The position numbers and the translations under genes were made by a program. From NCBI GenBank assembly GCA_044228285.1, contig JBGAVD010000007.1:1-64000 (forward strand): a DNA stretch of 64,000 nucleotides, read 5' to 3'. The DNA comes from JBBATK01 sp044228285. Lineage in GTDB: Bacteria; Bacteroidota; Ignavibacteria; Kapaibacteriales; NICIL-2. Shown here in pieces: positions 34,840 to 44,334 of the stretch. The notes beneath the pieces are model-generated. The model saw only the letters and a program-made list of their open reading frames with translations, did no database searches and was not told the DNA's origin. Within the stretch, counting starts at the first letter, position 1. Each line of letters opens with the position of its first letter.

Positions 34840-37800
34840 ATGACAAACCAAGCAGCATTTCAATCAGTTCTCTCCAAATACCGCTCATTAGCCTTTTCCC
34901 AGCGTGACAAAGGAGATCGCTTCGAGCGGCTCATGCAGTCGTATCTGCGCACGACACCACTCTATGCCAACAAGTTCTCCAATGTGTGGCTATGGAATGA
35001 GTTTCCATCAAAGGACTCATTCGGCGGCAAGGACACCGGCATCGATATCGTTGCCAAGACCGTCGAAGGCGAGTTCTGGGCTGTGCAGTGCAAGTGTTTT
35101 GCCGAGAGTGCTGTTATCGACAAACCACATGTAGACACTTTCCTCTCCACATCGGGACGTAAGTTCAGTGATGATGACGGCAACAAAGTCGGATTCTCAC
35201 ACCGTTTGTTCATTAGTACGACAAATCACTGGGGGGCGAACGCTGAAGAGTCAATCAAGGATCAGCACCCAAGTGTTAACCGCATCAATCTTACCGACCT
35301 AGAACTAGCTCCAGTAGACTGGAAGAAGCTCGACCGTGGTGTGTCTGGTTCCGACGCACGACGGAAGCAGAAGACTTTGTTCCCCCACCAAGTGAAGGCT
35401 CTCGAACAAGCACACGATCACTACAAGACTGCGGATCGCGGGAAACTCATCATGGCTTGCGGCACAGGAAAGACCTTCACTTCCCTGCGCATTGCTGAAA
35501 ATGAAACAAATGGTAAAGGACTAGTCTTGTTCCTTGTTCCTAGTATTGCTCTTCTGGGGCAATCTTTGGTGGAGTGGTTCGCAGAATCCGTCGAACCAAT
35601 CAACGCAATCTGCGTCTGCTCAGACTCCACAATCAGTAAGAAGCGCTCAAGTAATGATGACTCTGATTCAATGAGCGTAGTAGATCTAGCTCTGCCCGCA
35701 TCTACCAACGTAAAGGAAGTGGTGCAGCAAATCAAGAGTGCTCGCTCCAGGAAACACTCTGGAATGACCGTCATCTTTTCGACCTACCAATCACTAGATG
35801 TAATATCGAAAGCGCAGACAACGATTCTGAAAGACGACCCGAACAGCAAGAACGGCGTATTCGATCTGGTTATTTGTGATGAGGCGCACCGCACAACTGG
35901 TGTAACGTTAGCGTCAGAAGACTCCTCATCTTTCGTCAAGATACACGACAACAAAGTCATTCGTGCAAAGAAAAGACTCTATATGACGGCCACGCCACGT
36001 CTTTACAGCGACGATTCAAAGGCAAAGGCCGCAAAAGCTGAGGCTGTATTGTGCTCGATGGACGATGAATCACTATACGGTGAAGAGTTCTACCGTATCG
36101 GATTCGGCGAGGCAGTAGAGAAAGACCTACTTTCTGACTACAAAGTTCTGATCCTAACGATAAGTGAAAGCGACATGCCAGCCGCCGTCCAGAACATGGT
36201 TGCCGACTCCAATAATGAAATCAACTCAGATGACGCATCCAAGCTAATCGGCTGTATCAACGCTTTATCCAAAAAGATCATTGGTGATGACGGTGTACTG
36301 AAAAACACTGACCCTGAACCCATGCGACGGGCAGTTGCATTCTGCCAAAACATCAAAATTTCAAAGAAGATTTCGGCCGCTTTTGATGTAACCCGTAAAC
36401 TCTACTATGACAGTATAGATACCGATGCACGCGAAGGGCTTGTAAATGTTGACGCCGACCACATTGATGGCACTATGTCAGCACCATACAGAGACGAGAA
36501 GATGTCATGGCTGAAGGGGTCCTCTGAGGAAGCCAATGACTGTCGCATACTCACAAACGTTCGTTGTCTGAGCGAAGGAGTCGATGTTCCCTCTTTGGAT
36601 GCCGTATTATTCCTATCTGCACGTAACTCGCAGGTTGACGTTGTTCAGTCTGTAGGACGTGTCATGCGGAAGTCGCCAGGAAAGAAGTATGGCTACATTA
36701 TCATCCCTGTCGTTGTACCTGCCAATGTAGAAGCTGATAAAGCACTAAACAACAATGAGCGGTACAAAGTAGTGTGGACTGTACTGAACGCGCTCCGCGC
36801 GCACGACGACCGCTTCAACGCTATAGTCAACAAAATTGAACTCAATCACAAAAAGCCTGAACAGATACTCATAGGGCGTATTGACAATGGTACTGGAGTA
36901 CATGAGCCAAACGAGAGCTACAACGCCGCTGCATCCGACATAAACAGTCAGCTCTCCATGCAATTCGAGCAACTACAGAGCGTTCTGTTTGCGCGCATGG
37001 TTCAAAAGGTTGGCGACCGCCGCTACTGGGAACAATGGGCAAAGGATGTTGCACAAATCGCTGAGCGTCAGATAGAGCGCATTGAACGACTAGTACGAGA
37101 AGACACAAAACATAAGAATGCATTTGAGAGATTCCTGCGTGGTTTGCAAAAAAACATTAATCCTTCCATAACAGAACACGAAGCAATTGAAATGCTTGGT
37201 CAGCACCTCATCACAAAGCCAGTTTTCGAAGCATTGTTCGAGGGCTATTCCTTTGTCAAGAATAATGCGATCTCAGTGTCAATGCAAAAGATGCTCGACT
37301 TGCTTTCTGGTCAGTCATTAGAAAAGGATACAGAAACGCTACAACGCTTCTATGAATCAGTGAAATCACGAGCTTCAGGTATTGACAATGCTGCTGGCAA
37401 ACAGAAGATTATAGTGGAACTTTACGACAAGTTCTTCAAAACCGCATTTCCTAAGATGGTCGAGAAGCTAGGTATCGTATATACACCTGTCGAAGTCGTG
37501 GACTTCATTATACATTCAGTTGAAGTCGTTTTAAACAGAGAATTCAGCCGTTCAATTTCTAACGAGAATGTTCATGTACTCGACCCTTTCACTGGAACAG
37601 GCACATTCATGACTCGGCTGCTGCAGAGCGGCCTCATTCAGAAGATTGATCTGAAGCGTAAGTACGAACACGAATTACATGCAAATGAGATTGTGCTGCT
37701 AGCATACTACATCGCTGCAATCAACATTGAAAATGCGTACCACGATTATGTTGAATCCCAAAACATATTTGTATCGTTTGATGGAATATGCCTAACAGAT

Positions 37801-39714
37801 ACATTTCAACTTGGAGAGACAGACGACAGGGACATACTTTTTTCTGACATGTTTCCCCAAAACTCAAAACGTGTTCAGGCCCAACAAAGAGCTCCGCTAC
37901 GTGTTATAATGGGGAATCCACCATACTCAAAAGGTCAAAAGTCAGCCAATGACAACGCTCAGAATCAGAGTTATCCTAAACTCGAAAGTCGCATAGCTCA
38001 TACCTATGCCGCTCATTCTAGTGCTACTAACAAAAATGCTCTTTATAATCCATACATTAAGGCCATTCGATGGTCTTCGGATCGCCTCGACAAGTCCGCC
38101 GGTGGTATTATTGCCTTCGTAACTGACGGCGGATGGATTGACAATGGATCTATGAATGGTTTCAGAAAGTGCTTAGAAAATGAATTCACCAGTATTTATG
38201 TGTTTAATCTAAGGGGAGATCAAAGAACAAGCGGTGAATTGAGCAGAAAAGAAGGAGGCAAAATATTTGGATCTGGATCCCGTTCCCCTATAGTTATATC
38301 ATTATTAGTTCTGAATCCTAATTCTTCAAATAATAAAGCCAATATTTACTATCACGATATTGGTGAATACCTCTCGAGAGAGGATAAACTATTGCGACTA
38401 AACAATTACGTCGATATTGAGAGTTCAGAAGTCGAATGGCTGACACTGACTCCTGATTCTCACGGCGACTGGCTTACTCATAGAACCGACTTATTTGCCT
38501 CGTTCATTCCGCTGGCACCAGACAAGAAATTTGATGCTAAATCGCACTCAGTATTCGTGGTTAATTCACTAGGAGTTCAAAGCAGTCGAGATCCGTGGGT
38601 TTACAATTATTCTGAGTTAGAACTTATCCGCAACGCGAAGAAAACGGTTAATTTTTATAACAACCAGGTTCATTCTTTTATTAAAGCTAAGCAAATTGAC
38701 GACAGGTTACAAGCAAAGGATTTCATTGATAAGGATCCAACCAAAATTAGTTGGTCCAGCAGCTTAATTCCAAACGTAGACCGCGGCAATATTGCAGTTT
38801 TTGATGAGAACAATGTAGTGAAAGCTGCATATCGACCATTTTGTAAGCAACACTTGTACCTTGGCGATAAATTGATTCATAGACGCGGGCAGTTCAAGGA
38901 TATATTTCCAGAATCGACCTTATTTAATAGGGTCATTTGCGTATCAGGCGTTAGTGGAAACAAAGTTAATTCTTCTATCATGACAGACTCTGTTACAGAC
39001 CTCAACATTCTAGATGCAAGCACTCAGTGTTTTCCCTTATACTATTATGAGAAAAACGATACCAATAAAAACAATCTCTTTTCAGACGAAATTCAAAGTC
39101 AACACGTTCGAAGAGACGGCGTATCTGATTTCATACTTTCTCAAGCAAGCACCAAGTACTGTGCTGATATTACAAAAGAGGATATTTTTTATTATACGTA
39201 CGGCCTGCTTCACTCAAGTGATTACAGATACCGCTTTGCAGCTGATCTAAATAAAGTATTCCCACGAATACCTCTTGTCTCTACAGCAGCTGATTTCTGG
39301 AGCTTCAGCAAATCAGGCAGACACTTGGCAGACCTGCATATCAACTATGAGAATCTTGCAACCCTTACTAGCGTCATTGTAAATGGAGCTGAAAGCAACT
39401 TTTTCAGAGTCGAGAGAATCAGATTCGCTGATAAAGCTGATAAAACACGAATCATATTCAATAGTCAAATATCGATAGAAATGATACCAATTGAGGCCTA
39501 TGAATACGTTGTAAATGGAAAGTCTGCGATCGAATGGATCATGGAAAGCTATCAATTTACTATTGACCAGGCAAGTGGCATCAAAAGTGATCCAAATGAA
39601 TGGGTACCGCAAAACCCCCGTTACATCCTGGATCTATTGTTGAGTGTTATTCGTTTAAGTGTGGAAACTGTCGAGATTGTAAAAGGATTACCTAGACTCA
39701 AGTTCGACAATTAA
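34840..39714 (+). CDS. Type ISP single-polypeptide restriction-modification enzyme
   Basis: With ATG 34840 the product has 1624 residues, the size expected for Type ISP enzymes such as LlaGI. Order of modules: Mrr/PD-(D/E)xK nuclease (about 20-95, with DxGIDIVAK and QCKCF), SF2 helicase (ACGTGKTFTS near 206, DEAH near 347, QSVGRVMRKS near 603), coupling region, N6-adenine methyltransferase (DPFTGTGTF near 915, NPPY near 1026) and a C-terminal target-recognition part. One chain recognises a short sequence, methylates its own DNA, and translocates and cuts unmodified DNA. All key motifs are present. A GTG at 34822 is a possible earlier start. Confidence 0.9.
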   Translation: MTNQAAFQSVLSKYRSLAFSQRDKGDRFERLMQSYLRTTPLYANKFSNVWLWNEFPSKDSFGGKDTGIDIVAKTVEGEFWAVQCKCFAESAVIDKPHVDTFLSTSGRKFSDDDGNKVGFSHRLFISTTNHWGANAEESIKDQHPSVNRINLTDLELAPVDWKKLDRGVSGSDARRKQKTLFPHQVKALEQAHDHYKTADRGKLIMACGTGKTFTSLRIAENETNGKGLVLFLVPSIALLGQSLVEWFAESVEPINAICVCSDSTISKKRSSNDDSDSMSVVDLALPASTNVKEVVQQIKSARSRKHSGMTVIFSTYQSLDVISKAQTTILKDDPNSKNGVFDLVICDEAHRTTGVTLASEDSSSFVKIHDNKVIRAKKRLYMTATPRLYSDDSKAKAAKAEAVLCSMDDESLYGEEFYRIGFGEAVEKDLLSDYKVLILTISESDMPAAVQNMVADSNNEINSDDASKLIGCINALSKKIIGDDGVLKNTDPEPMRRAVAFCQNIKISKKISAAFDVTRKLYYDSIDTDAREGLVNVDADHIDGTMSAPYRDEKMSWLKGSSEEANDCRILTNVRCLSEGVDVPSLDAVLFLSARNSQVDVVQSVGRVMRKSPGKKYGYIIIPVVVPANVEADKALNNNERYKVVWTVLNALRAHDDRFNAIVNKIELNHKKPEQILIGRIDNGTGVHEPNESYNAAASDINSQLSMQFEQLQSVLFARMVQKVGDRRYWEQWAKDVAQIAERQIERIERLVREDTKHKNAFERFLRGLQKNINPSITEHEAIEMLGQHLITKPVFEALFEGYSFVKNNAISVSMQKMLDLLSGQSLEKDTETLQRFYESVKSRASGIDNAAGKQKIIVELYDKFFKTAFPKMVEKLGIVYTPVEVVDFIIHSVEVVLNREFSRSISNENVHVLDPFTGTGTFMTRLLQSGLIQKIDLKRKYEHELHANEIVLLAYYIAAINIENAYHDYVESQNIFVSFDGICLTDTFQLGETDDRDILFSDMFPQNSKRVQAQQRAPLRVIMGNPPYSKGQKSANDNAQNQSYPKLESRIAHTYAAHSSATNKNALYNPYIKAIRWSSDRLDKSAGGIIAFVTDGGWIDNGSMNGFRKCLENEFTSIYVFNLRGDQRTSGELSRKEGGKIFGSGSRSPIVISLLVLNPNSSNNKANIYYHDIGEYLSREDKLLRLNNYVDIESSEVEWLTLTPDSHGDWLTHRTDLFASFIPLAPDKKFDAKSHSVFVVNSLGVQSSRDPWVYNYSELELIRNAKKTVNFYNNQVHSFIKAKQIDDRLQAKDFIDKDPTKISWSSSLIPNVDRGNIAVFDENNVVKAAYRPFCKQHLYLGDKLIHRRGQFKDIFPESTLFNRVICVSGVSGNKVNSSIMTDSVTDLNILDASTQCFPLYYYEKNDTNKNNLFSDEIQSQHVRRDGVSDFILSQASTKYCADITKEDIFYYTYGLLHSSDYRYRFAADLNKVFPRIPLVSTAADFWSFSKSGRHLADLHINYENLATLTSVIVNGAESNFFRVERIRFADKADKTRIIFNSQISIEMIPIEAYEYVVNGKSAIEWIMESYQFTIDQASGIKSDPNEWVPQNPRYILDLLLSVIRLSVETVEIVKGLPRLKFDN

Positions 39715-39754
39715 TTTTGTGTTTTTCTTCACATTCTAATTCTTACACTGCATT

Positions 39755-40480
39755 ATGTATAGCACAGTTGTAGAACTTGAACGGAGCTTCTCCAAGATAT
39801 GCAACATAACTCATGAAGATGAGTGGTCTGAAGATCACTTAACACTCCTGCTAATGAGAAGATTACGTGACCTATTCTCGAATCGTGTAATTCAATTTAC
39901 AGACTTTTCCAAAATTGTTGATTGGCAGTCGTTCAAAAACACTTCAAAGATACTTGAAAAGAAATCTGGTGATATTAGCATTATCGTGAATATCCAATTC
40001 TCCTCAGGCGAAGTACTGAGAGGTGTCGCGAACATTGAAGCCAAGAGAGATTTTCAACCCTTTCATAATTTTAAGTCTGTATCAATGGCGCAAATCGATA
40101 GAATTCATTGGAACCTTCCGTATTCTCAGTTGTTACTCTATACTCGCAAGAACAATACTCTTCCTCTGAAATTTCCTAGTGACAATGTATGGCACAGTCA
40201 TTTCTGGATATCTCCAATGAATACGGCAAGACAGCTTCTCAAACAGACTTCTCCTACTGATAACTGGAAGGTCCTAAGAACCTCAATCCCTTTCAGTTTG
40301 TTTTTGACTACTAGATTGTTCTGGGGGCTAGATTTGGATTTTCGCACTAGTGTTTATCTAGATGCGGCGTCGGGTGCCGGAGACGTAGTGAGCCCATCAT
40401 TCTTAGCGATGGTCAATGTTTATTATGAGAATCAAAAACCGCTTGTAATTGAGCTGGGAGAATCCTGGCGAGAAGTTTAG
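39755..40480 (+). CDS. PD-(D/E)xK nuclease-like protein of the defence cluster
   Basis: The 241-residue protein begins 40 nt after the Type ISP gene and runs in the same direction. It has a PD-(D/E)xK-like arrangement: a helix with Glu26 (SEDHLT), then GDIS with Asp73 on a strand, then NIEAKR with Glu95 and Lys97 on the next strand. The remaining 140 residues have aromatic-rich strands and a closing acidic end. No exact family recognised. Nuclease activity is inferred from these residues alone; it could also be a nuclease-like fold without activity. Confidence 0.5.
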   Translation: MYSTVVELERSFSKICNITHEDEWSEDHLTLLLMRRLRDLFSNRVIQFTDFSKIVDWQSFKNTSKILEKKSGDISIIVNIQFSSGEVLRGVANIEAKRDFQPFHNFKSVSMAQIDRIHWNLPYSQLLLYTRKNNTLPLKFPSDNVWHSHFWISPMNTARQLLKQTSPTDNWKVLRTSIPFSLFLTTRLFWGLDLDFRTSVYLDAASGAGDVVSPSFLAMVNVYYENQKPLVIELGESWREV

Positions 40481-40567
40481 GAAGTCGAGTTGCATTTCTT
40501 TATGCTGAAACATTCGATTCTTAGCCACAACACGGTGGCTATTGCATTCTTCAATTAAGTGTATTAG

Positions 40568-42214
40568 ATGAATATTCATAGCTGGCAAATCTGGCACACA
40601 TACTCCACATTTACCGATCTTCCACTAACTGACCTAGAGGAAGCTGGTCGATTGCTTGTTGATGCGGAGGTCGCGATATGCGCCATCCACAGAGATGGAA
40701 GGACCCACTGGCGTACAAAAAATGGTGACGTTAGAAGTGGTGAGACTGTAATTAGCATGCGACCCCACGATGATAAAGCAGTTACAGAGCTTAAAACGGA
40801 CAATGGCGGTAGTCCGGATATGGACGAAGCAGTGCATGCTCTGTGGTTCGAATACTGCTTACTTAGATTTCATGAAATGAAGTTGTTTCACGACGTCTCT
40901 CAACTTCCACCCGAATACCTAAGAGCGTACATTGGTAAGTTTGAAGCGAAAATTGGAGACCACACTGCCAACATTTATCCGGTTGTTAAGATATTTGTCA
41001 ATGGTGTAATAATGATATCCTTTCGTGTTTTCTCATCGGAGACATCTGTTCCTCTCGGTGAATTCGTTGATAATTATGTAAATTTTGGCCTGAAAGAACT
41101 GCGAGAACTCATGGTTTCTCCAGGCATAGCGAAATATGCCCCAAGTGCGTTCTTTAACGCCTATTTGGGTAAGACAAGTTTCAGAGTTAGATGGTACCTC
41201 TACAAAACTGAAAGAGCCCATTTTCAATCAGTTCAAGCACTAAACACTAAGTCAACAGATGACGAGTATGATTTTACTACCTCACCTTTGAGTCACGCTG
41301 ACGATGAGTTCACAACTGACAATCTTGGGACTGTGGCTCTGACTGTCTTTGATACGATAACGTACGTACTTAGCAAACCGACACAAGGACTTCGCTATTT
41401 AATATTTGGTCGCAAGCGGCATCCGAAGGTAGGACAGCGTTGGGTAGGAAGACCGCATGTTTATGTGTTCAAACACGATAATCAGCAAGAGACAGCCTCT
41501 GCGAATGAGCAAAGTCATGCGGAGTTGATACGAAGTGTCCTGATGCGAAGTTCCATGAGTTCTTTTAGAGATATTCAGTATACACACCCACAGAGCCTGC
41601 GCCAGTATGACGATTATGGGTGTTATATCACTACGAATTCGAGTCTTTGGTTGTGGTCAGGATCTGGTATTAAATCAGAGGGTGGCATAGCAGACCCGAA
41701 CTTTGTCCGCGTTATCTCTGCACCTCAGGTGTCAGTCGAGATGATAGAATACGGCTATATGCTATACGTAAGGCTACGTACAAAGTTTTCAAATTTAGCA
41801 AAGTCCCACGAGGTAATAGCTGCCAGACGAGTGTTATCAATGTTTGAGCAACAACTGCGGGACGCAAGTCCGTATGGTGAAATTGTTACATTAATGGAAG
41901 TTGGACTGAAAAACATCGGTGCGGATAATGTCCGTCATTCGATTACTGAAAACTTGAGCATTAGCTCAAGCGAATCATCCCTTAAAGAGGCAAGTGCTTC
42001 GGAGGCTAGACGTATCGTACTGGCTATTTTGTTTGGTCTAATAGCTACACCGCGTCTGGCAACAGATGTTATCGCACCAGCTTGGAGTATGCTCGGCTTA
42101 TGGAAACCAGAGTGTGCATCGCATCCCAATTTATTTGTCAAGTTTGTTACGCTGGTGCTCGTAGGAGGCTTCATTGTTCTATCTTTCACTTTGATTCGGC
42201 GGCGCAACAGATAG
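40568..42214 (+). CDS. Large unknown protein with two C-terminal TM segments (defence cluster)
   Basis: A 548-residue protein. The first about 470 residues are soluble and mixed alpha/beta, with an acidic linker at about 233-255. The C-terminus has a hydrophobic segment at about 481-500, a short loop, and a second at about 521-543 followed by RRRNR, a positive cytosolic end. Two C-terminal TM helices after a long helix is an arrangement seen in CorA-like proteins and in some defence effectors, but no GMN motif or family was recognised. It starts 87 nt after the nuclease-like gene. Confidence 0.55.
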   Translation: MNIHSWQIWHTYSTFTDLPLTDLEEAGRLLVDAEVAICAIHRDGRTHWRTKNGDVRSGETVISMRPHDDKAVTELKTDNGGSPDMDEAVHALWFEYCLLRFHEMKLFHDVSQLPPEYLRAYIGKFEAKIGDHTANIYPVVKIFVNGVIMISFRVFSSETSVPLGEFVDNYVNFGLKELRELMVSPGIAKYAPSAFFNAYLGKTSFRVRWYLYKTERAHFQSVQALNTKSTDDEYDFTTSPLSHADDEFTTDNLGTVALTVFDTITYVLSKPTQGLRYLIFGRKRHPKVGQRWVGRPHVYVFKHDNQQETASANEQSHAELIRSVLMRSSMSSFRDIQYTHPQSLRQYDDYGCYITTNSSLWLWSGSGIKSEGGIADPNFVRVISAPQVSVEMIEYGYMLYVRLRTKFSNLAKSHEVIAARRVLSMFEQQLRDASPYGEIVTLMEVGLKNIGADNVRHSITENLSISSSESSLKEASASEARRIVLAILFGLIATPRLATDVIAPAWSMLGLWKPECASHPNLFVKFVTLVLVGGFIVLSFTLIRRRNR

Positions 42215-42704
42215 ACAGTCAATGAACACTTTATCTATTAGTAATAGTTGCTTTTGAATGAGAGGTTTGCAATTCTATAGCACCTCTGAGCTGTAAGAGT
42301 CCACTTTAGGGCCCGAGGAAGGCATAGTACAAATCTGAAGTGTATCGTATACTATCATTCCGTACCCGAAGGAAACATTTCCAACGGTCAGAATCTAGCC
42401 TAGCTTTTTGTCGTTTACCACCCGCTAAACTTACCTTTTCGATTTTGTTCTTGCAATCCGAAGTACTACAATACCATATCAACCCGTCATTCTTAGCTGG
42501 TGACAGCTTGGAAAACTACATCCAGAACCCTATGACGAATAGGCGATATACATATCGTCAACCCCGCCTTTGGTCATCACATACAATATTAATATGTTGA
42601 AATGGCCACCAAAACCTAGTGCTGAAGAGCAAACCAGTCGAAGTAGTCCAGAGGTGGCCACCACTCGAATCAAAACCGATCTCTACCACTAACCACATCC
42701 TGCT
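42215..42704. other. Intergenic gap before the integrase
   Basis: About 490 bp. An 86-codon frame at 42340-42600 is not supported as a gene. A perfect 10-bp palindrome GGTGGCCACC lies at 42653-42662 and the related TGGCCACC at 42603-42610; these could be control or accessory-protein sites of the integrase promoter. Otherwise nothing recognisable. Confidence 0.45.
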
Positions 42705-43769
42705 ATGCCCAAACGCAAGCGTATTACGCCTGGCTCAATCTACAGACGGAAGAACTCAAAGAAGCTCTACGTGGAGTATCGAGACAAATCCTACCCAACT
42801 GGCTACGACGACACTCCCCAAGGCCGTGTTCGAGCGCAGCTCTTCTTACAGAACCTGCACGACAAGTGGCTCAACGGTGGTGAACCCGCTGTTGAGCAAA
42901 AACATGGCGTAGCGCTTCAAGATGCATGGAAGGAGTTCTGCAAGGACCACATGGCTCACAAGTCGAAACGTACCCAGGCATCGTATCGATACTCATTTGC
43001 CAAGATATGCGGAAAAGCCAAGTTTGACATCTCAACCGAGAAGCTTCACTCCGTTGCGCAGAAGTTCTTCAACGAATCGAAACAGGCACCGTCCGGACGA
43101 AACATCATCCTTCGCAGTTTCCGCGTGTTCTGCACGTGGTGCACCGACAAGGGGTACTGCGAAAAGGTCAACTTCAAGCGACTCATGGTGAAGACACAGA
43201 AACCTATTCGAACATACGATGACGCAGAACTCGACAAGATCATCAATGCCTTTCAAGACGTATCGGAGCGTCACCACCTCCTCTTTCGCTTTATGCGCCT
43301 TACAGGATCGCGACTAACAGAAACTCTTGAGATCCGAAAGTCGCAGATCATGGACGATCACATTGACATGCGCAACAAGATCAACAAGAGCGAGTTTGAC
43401 GCCATTCCAATCACCGCCGAACTGCGGGGCATCATCAACCGTGCTCTAGAGATCAACCTGCAGAATGATCATCTGTTTCACTGGACACGTGAGGGAGCAT
43501 CCTTCCTCTACAAGTCCTGGCGGAAGGTATGCGAGAATCTGGGTATTGAGAACATTGGTGTGCATGCCATTCGGAAGAACTTTGCCTCCGGTTTGATTGA
43601 GCGCGGCGTTGAACTTGCGCACGTGAAGGATCTCATGCGACACAAAAGCGTTAGCACGACGCTCGGACACTACCACGAGTTCCGCATCAACAAACTACGT
43701 TCGATCCTGGAGAGCGGTCAAGGTTCAGCAACAGAACCGGCAGCCGATCGTCAGAGCAAAGCAGCCTAA
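42705..43769 (+). CDS. Tyrosine recombinase/integrase
   Basis: A 354-residue tyrosine integrase. Residues 1-55 form a beta-stranded arm-binding-like part (SIYRRKNSKKLYVEYR). Residues about 65-155 are the SAM-like core-binding domain. The catalytic domain has the full set: Arg in TGSRLTE, Lys in NKSEFDAIPI, HAIRKNF (His and Arg), LMRHKS (His) and the nucleophile in GHYHEF. It stops about 260 bp from the 3' end of tRNA-Thr and points toward it, the standard orientation for an element inserted in a tRNA gene. It would catalyse integration and excision at that tRNA. Confidence 0.92.
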   Translation: MPKRKRITPGSIYRRKNSKKLYVEYRDKSYPTGYDDTPQGRVRAQLFLQNLHDKWLNGGEPAVEQKHGVALQDAWKEFCKDHMAHKSKRTQASYRYSFAKICGKAKFDISTEKLHSVAQKFFNESKQAPSGRNIILRSFRVFCTWCTDKGYCEKVNFKRLMVKTQKPIRTYDDAELDKIINAFQDVSERHHLLFRFMRLTGSRLTETLEIRKSQIMDDHIDMRNKINKSEFDAIPITAELRGIINRALEINLQNDHLFHWTREGASFLYKSWRKVCENLGIENIGVHAIRKNFASGLIERGVELAHVKDLMRHKSVSTTLGHYHEFRINKLRSILESGQGSATEPAADRQSKAA

Positions 43770-43878
43770 TGTGGCACGTTCAACAGCGGTCGCGGGCACT
43801 CTGATTGTGGAAAAATAAATTTCAGATTTACGCTAATCGGGCAGAGTAACTCAGCGTTTTTTGAAATATCACTCAAAA

Positions 43879-43900
43879 AAACTGTAGGGAAACTGTAGGG
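43879..43900 (+). repeat. Two tandem 11-bp repeats between integrase and tRNA (candidate arm sites)
   Basis: AAACTGTAGGG occurs twice head to tail (43879-43889 and 43890-43900). It lies between the integrase and the tRNA 3' end, the region expected to hold arm-type integrase sites. The 11-bp spacing would put both on the same DNA face. Confidence 0.5.
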
Positions 43901-43978
43901 ATAAAATGCGCTTAAGTAAGGCTAAATGGGTTCGGATAAGACTGAATAAGGAAGGTGGGCTTTTTCTTCGGTCAGCCC

Positions 43979-44006
43979 GCAAGTCTCAATGATTATTGAG
44001 ACTTGC
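43979..44006. terminator. Perfect 12-bp hairpin near the tRNA-Thr 3' end
   Basis: GCAAGTCTCAAT (43979-43990), loop GATT, ATTGAGACTTGC (43995-44006). It lies 24 nt beyond the CCA end of the tRNA gene. No long T-run follows on either strand, so it may be a terminator of the tRNA transcript or part of the attachment region. Confidence 0.4.
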
Positions 44007-44029
44007 AGACCTTCGAAATCCTTAAAATT

Positions 44030-44105
44030 TGGAGCCACTTGTCGGACTCGAACCAACGACCTGCTGATTACAAATCAGCTGCTCTACCAACTGAGCTAAA
44101 GTGGC
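44030..44105 (-). tRNA. tRNA-Thr (anticodon UGU), element insertion site
   Basis: On the minus strand the sequence folds as a full cloverleaf: acceptor GCCACTT paired with AAGTGGC, anticodon stem GCTGA/TCAGC with loop TTTGTAA, T-loop TTCGAGT flanked by GTTGG/CCGAC, discriminator T and an encoded CCA. The anticodon TGT reads ACA (Thr). Its 3' half faces the integrase, so it is the probable attachment site; the tRNA itself looks intact. Confidence 0.95.
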
Positions 44106-44334
44106 GTCTCGATGAGCGAGAAGACAAAAATAAGGGTCTGTTGGGAAACAGACAACTTTTGAGAGGGAAAAGTTGAGAAAAAGCTTGAATTTTTCTTCAA
44201 TCAACCGTTTCTGTCCTCTGACTAATGAATTTTCAATACTGCTTTCCGACCAGTTTGCTGCCAGATTCCTGCGTCGATTGCGCGTATAGACAGCACTCGC
44301 CTGCTTCTGGAAGCTACTCTCTGCCTCTTCTGCC

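Noticed and set aside
42340..42600. 86-codon open frame upstream of the integrase
   Set aside because: No ribosome site, odd composition and no relation to neighbours; the region looks like control DNA.
44022..44204. 60-codon frame over the tRNA gene
   Set aside because: It lies on top of an intact tRNA-Thr and is a chance frame.
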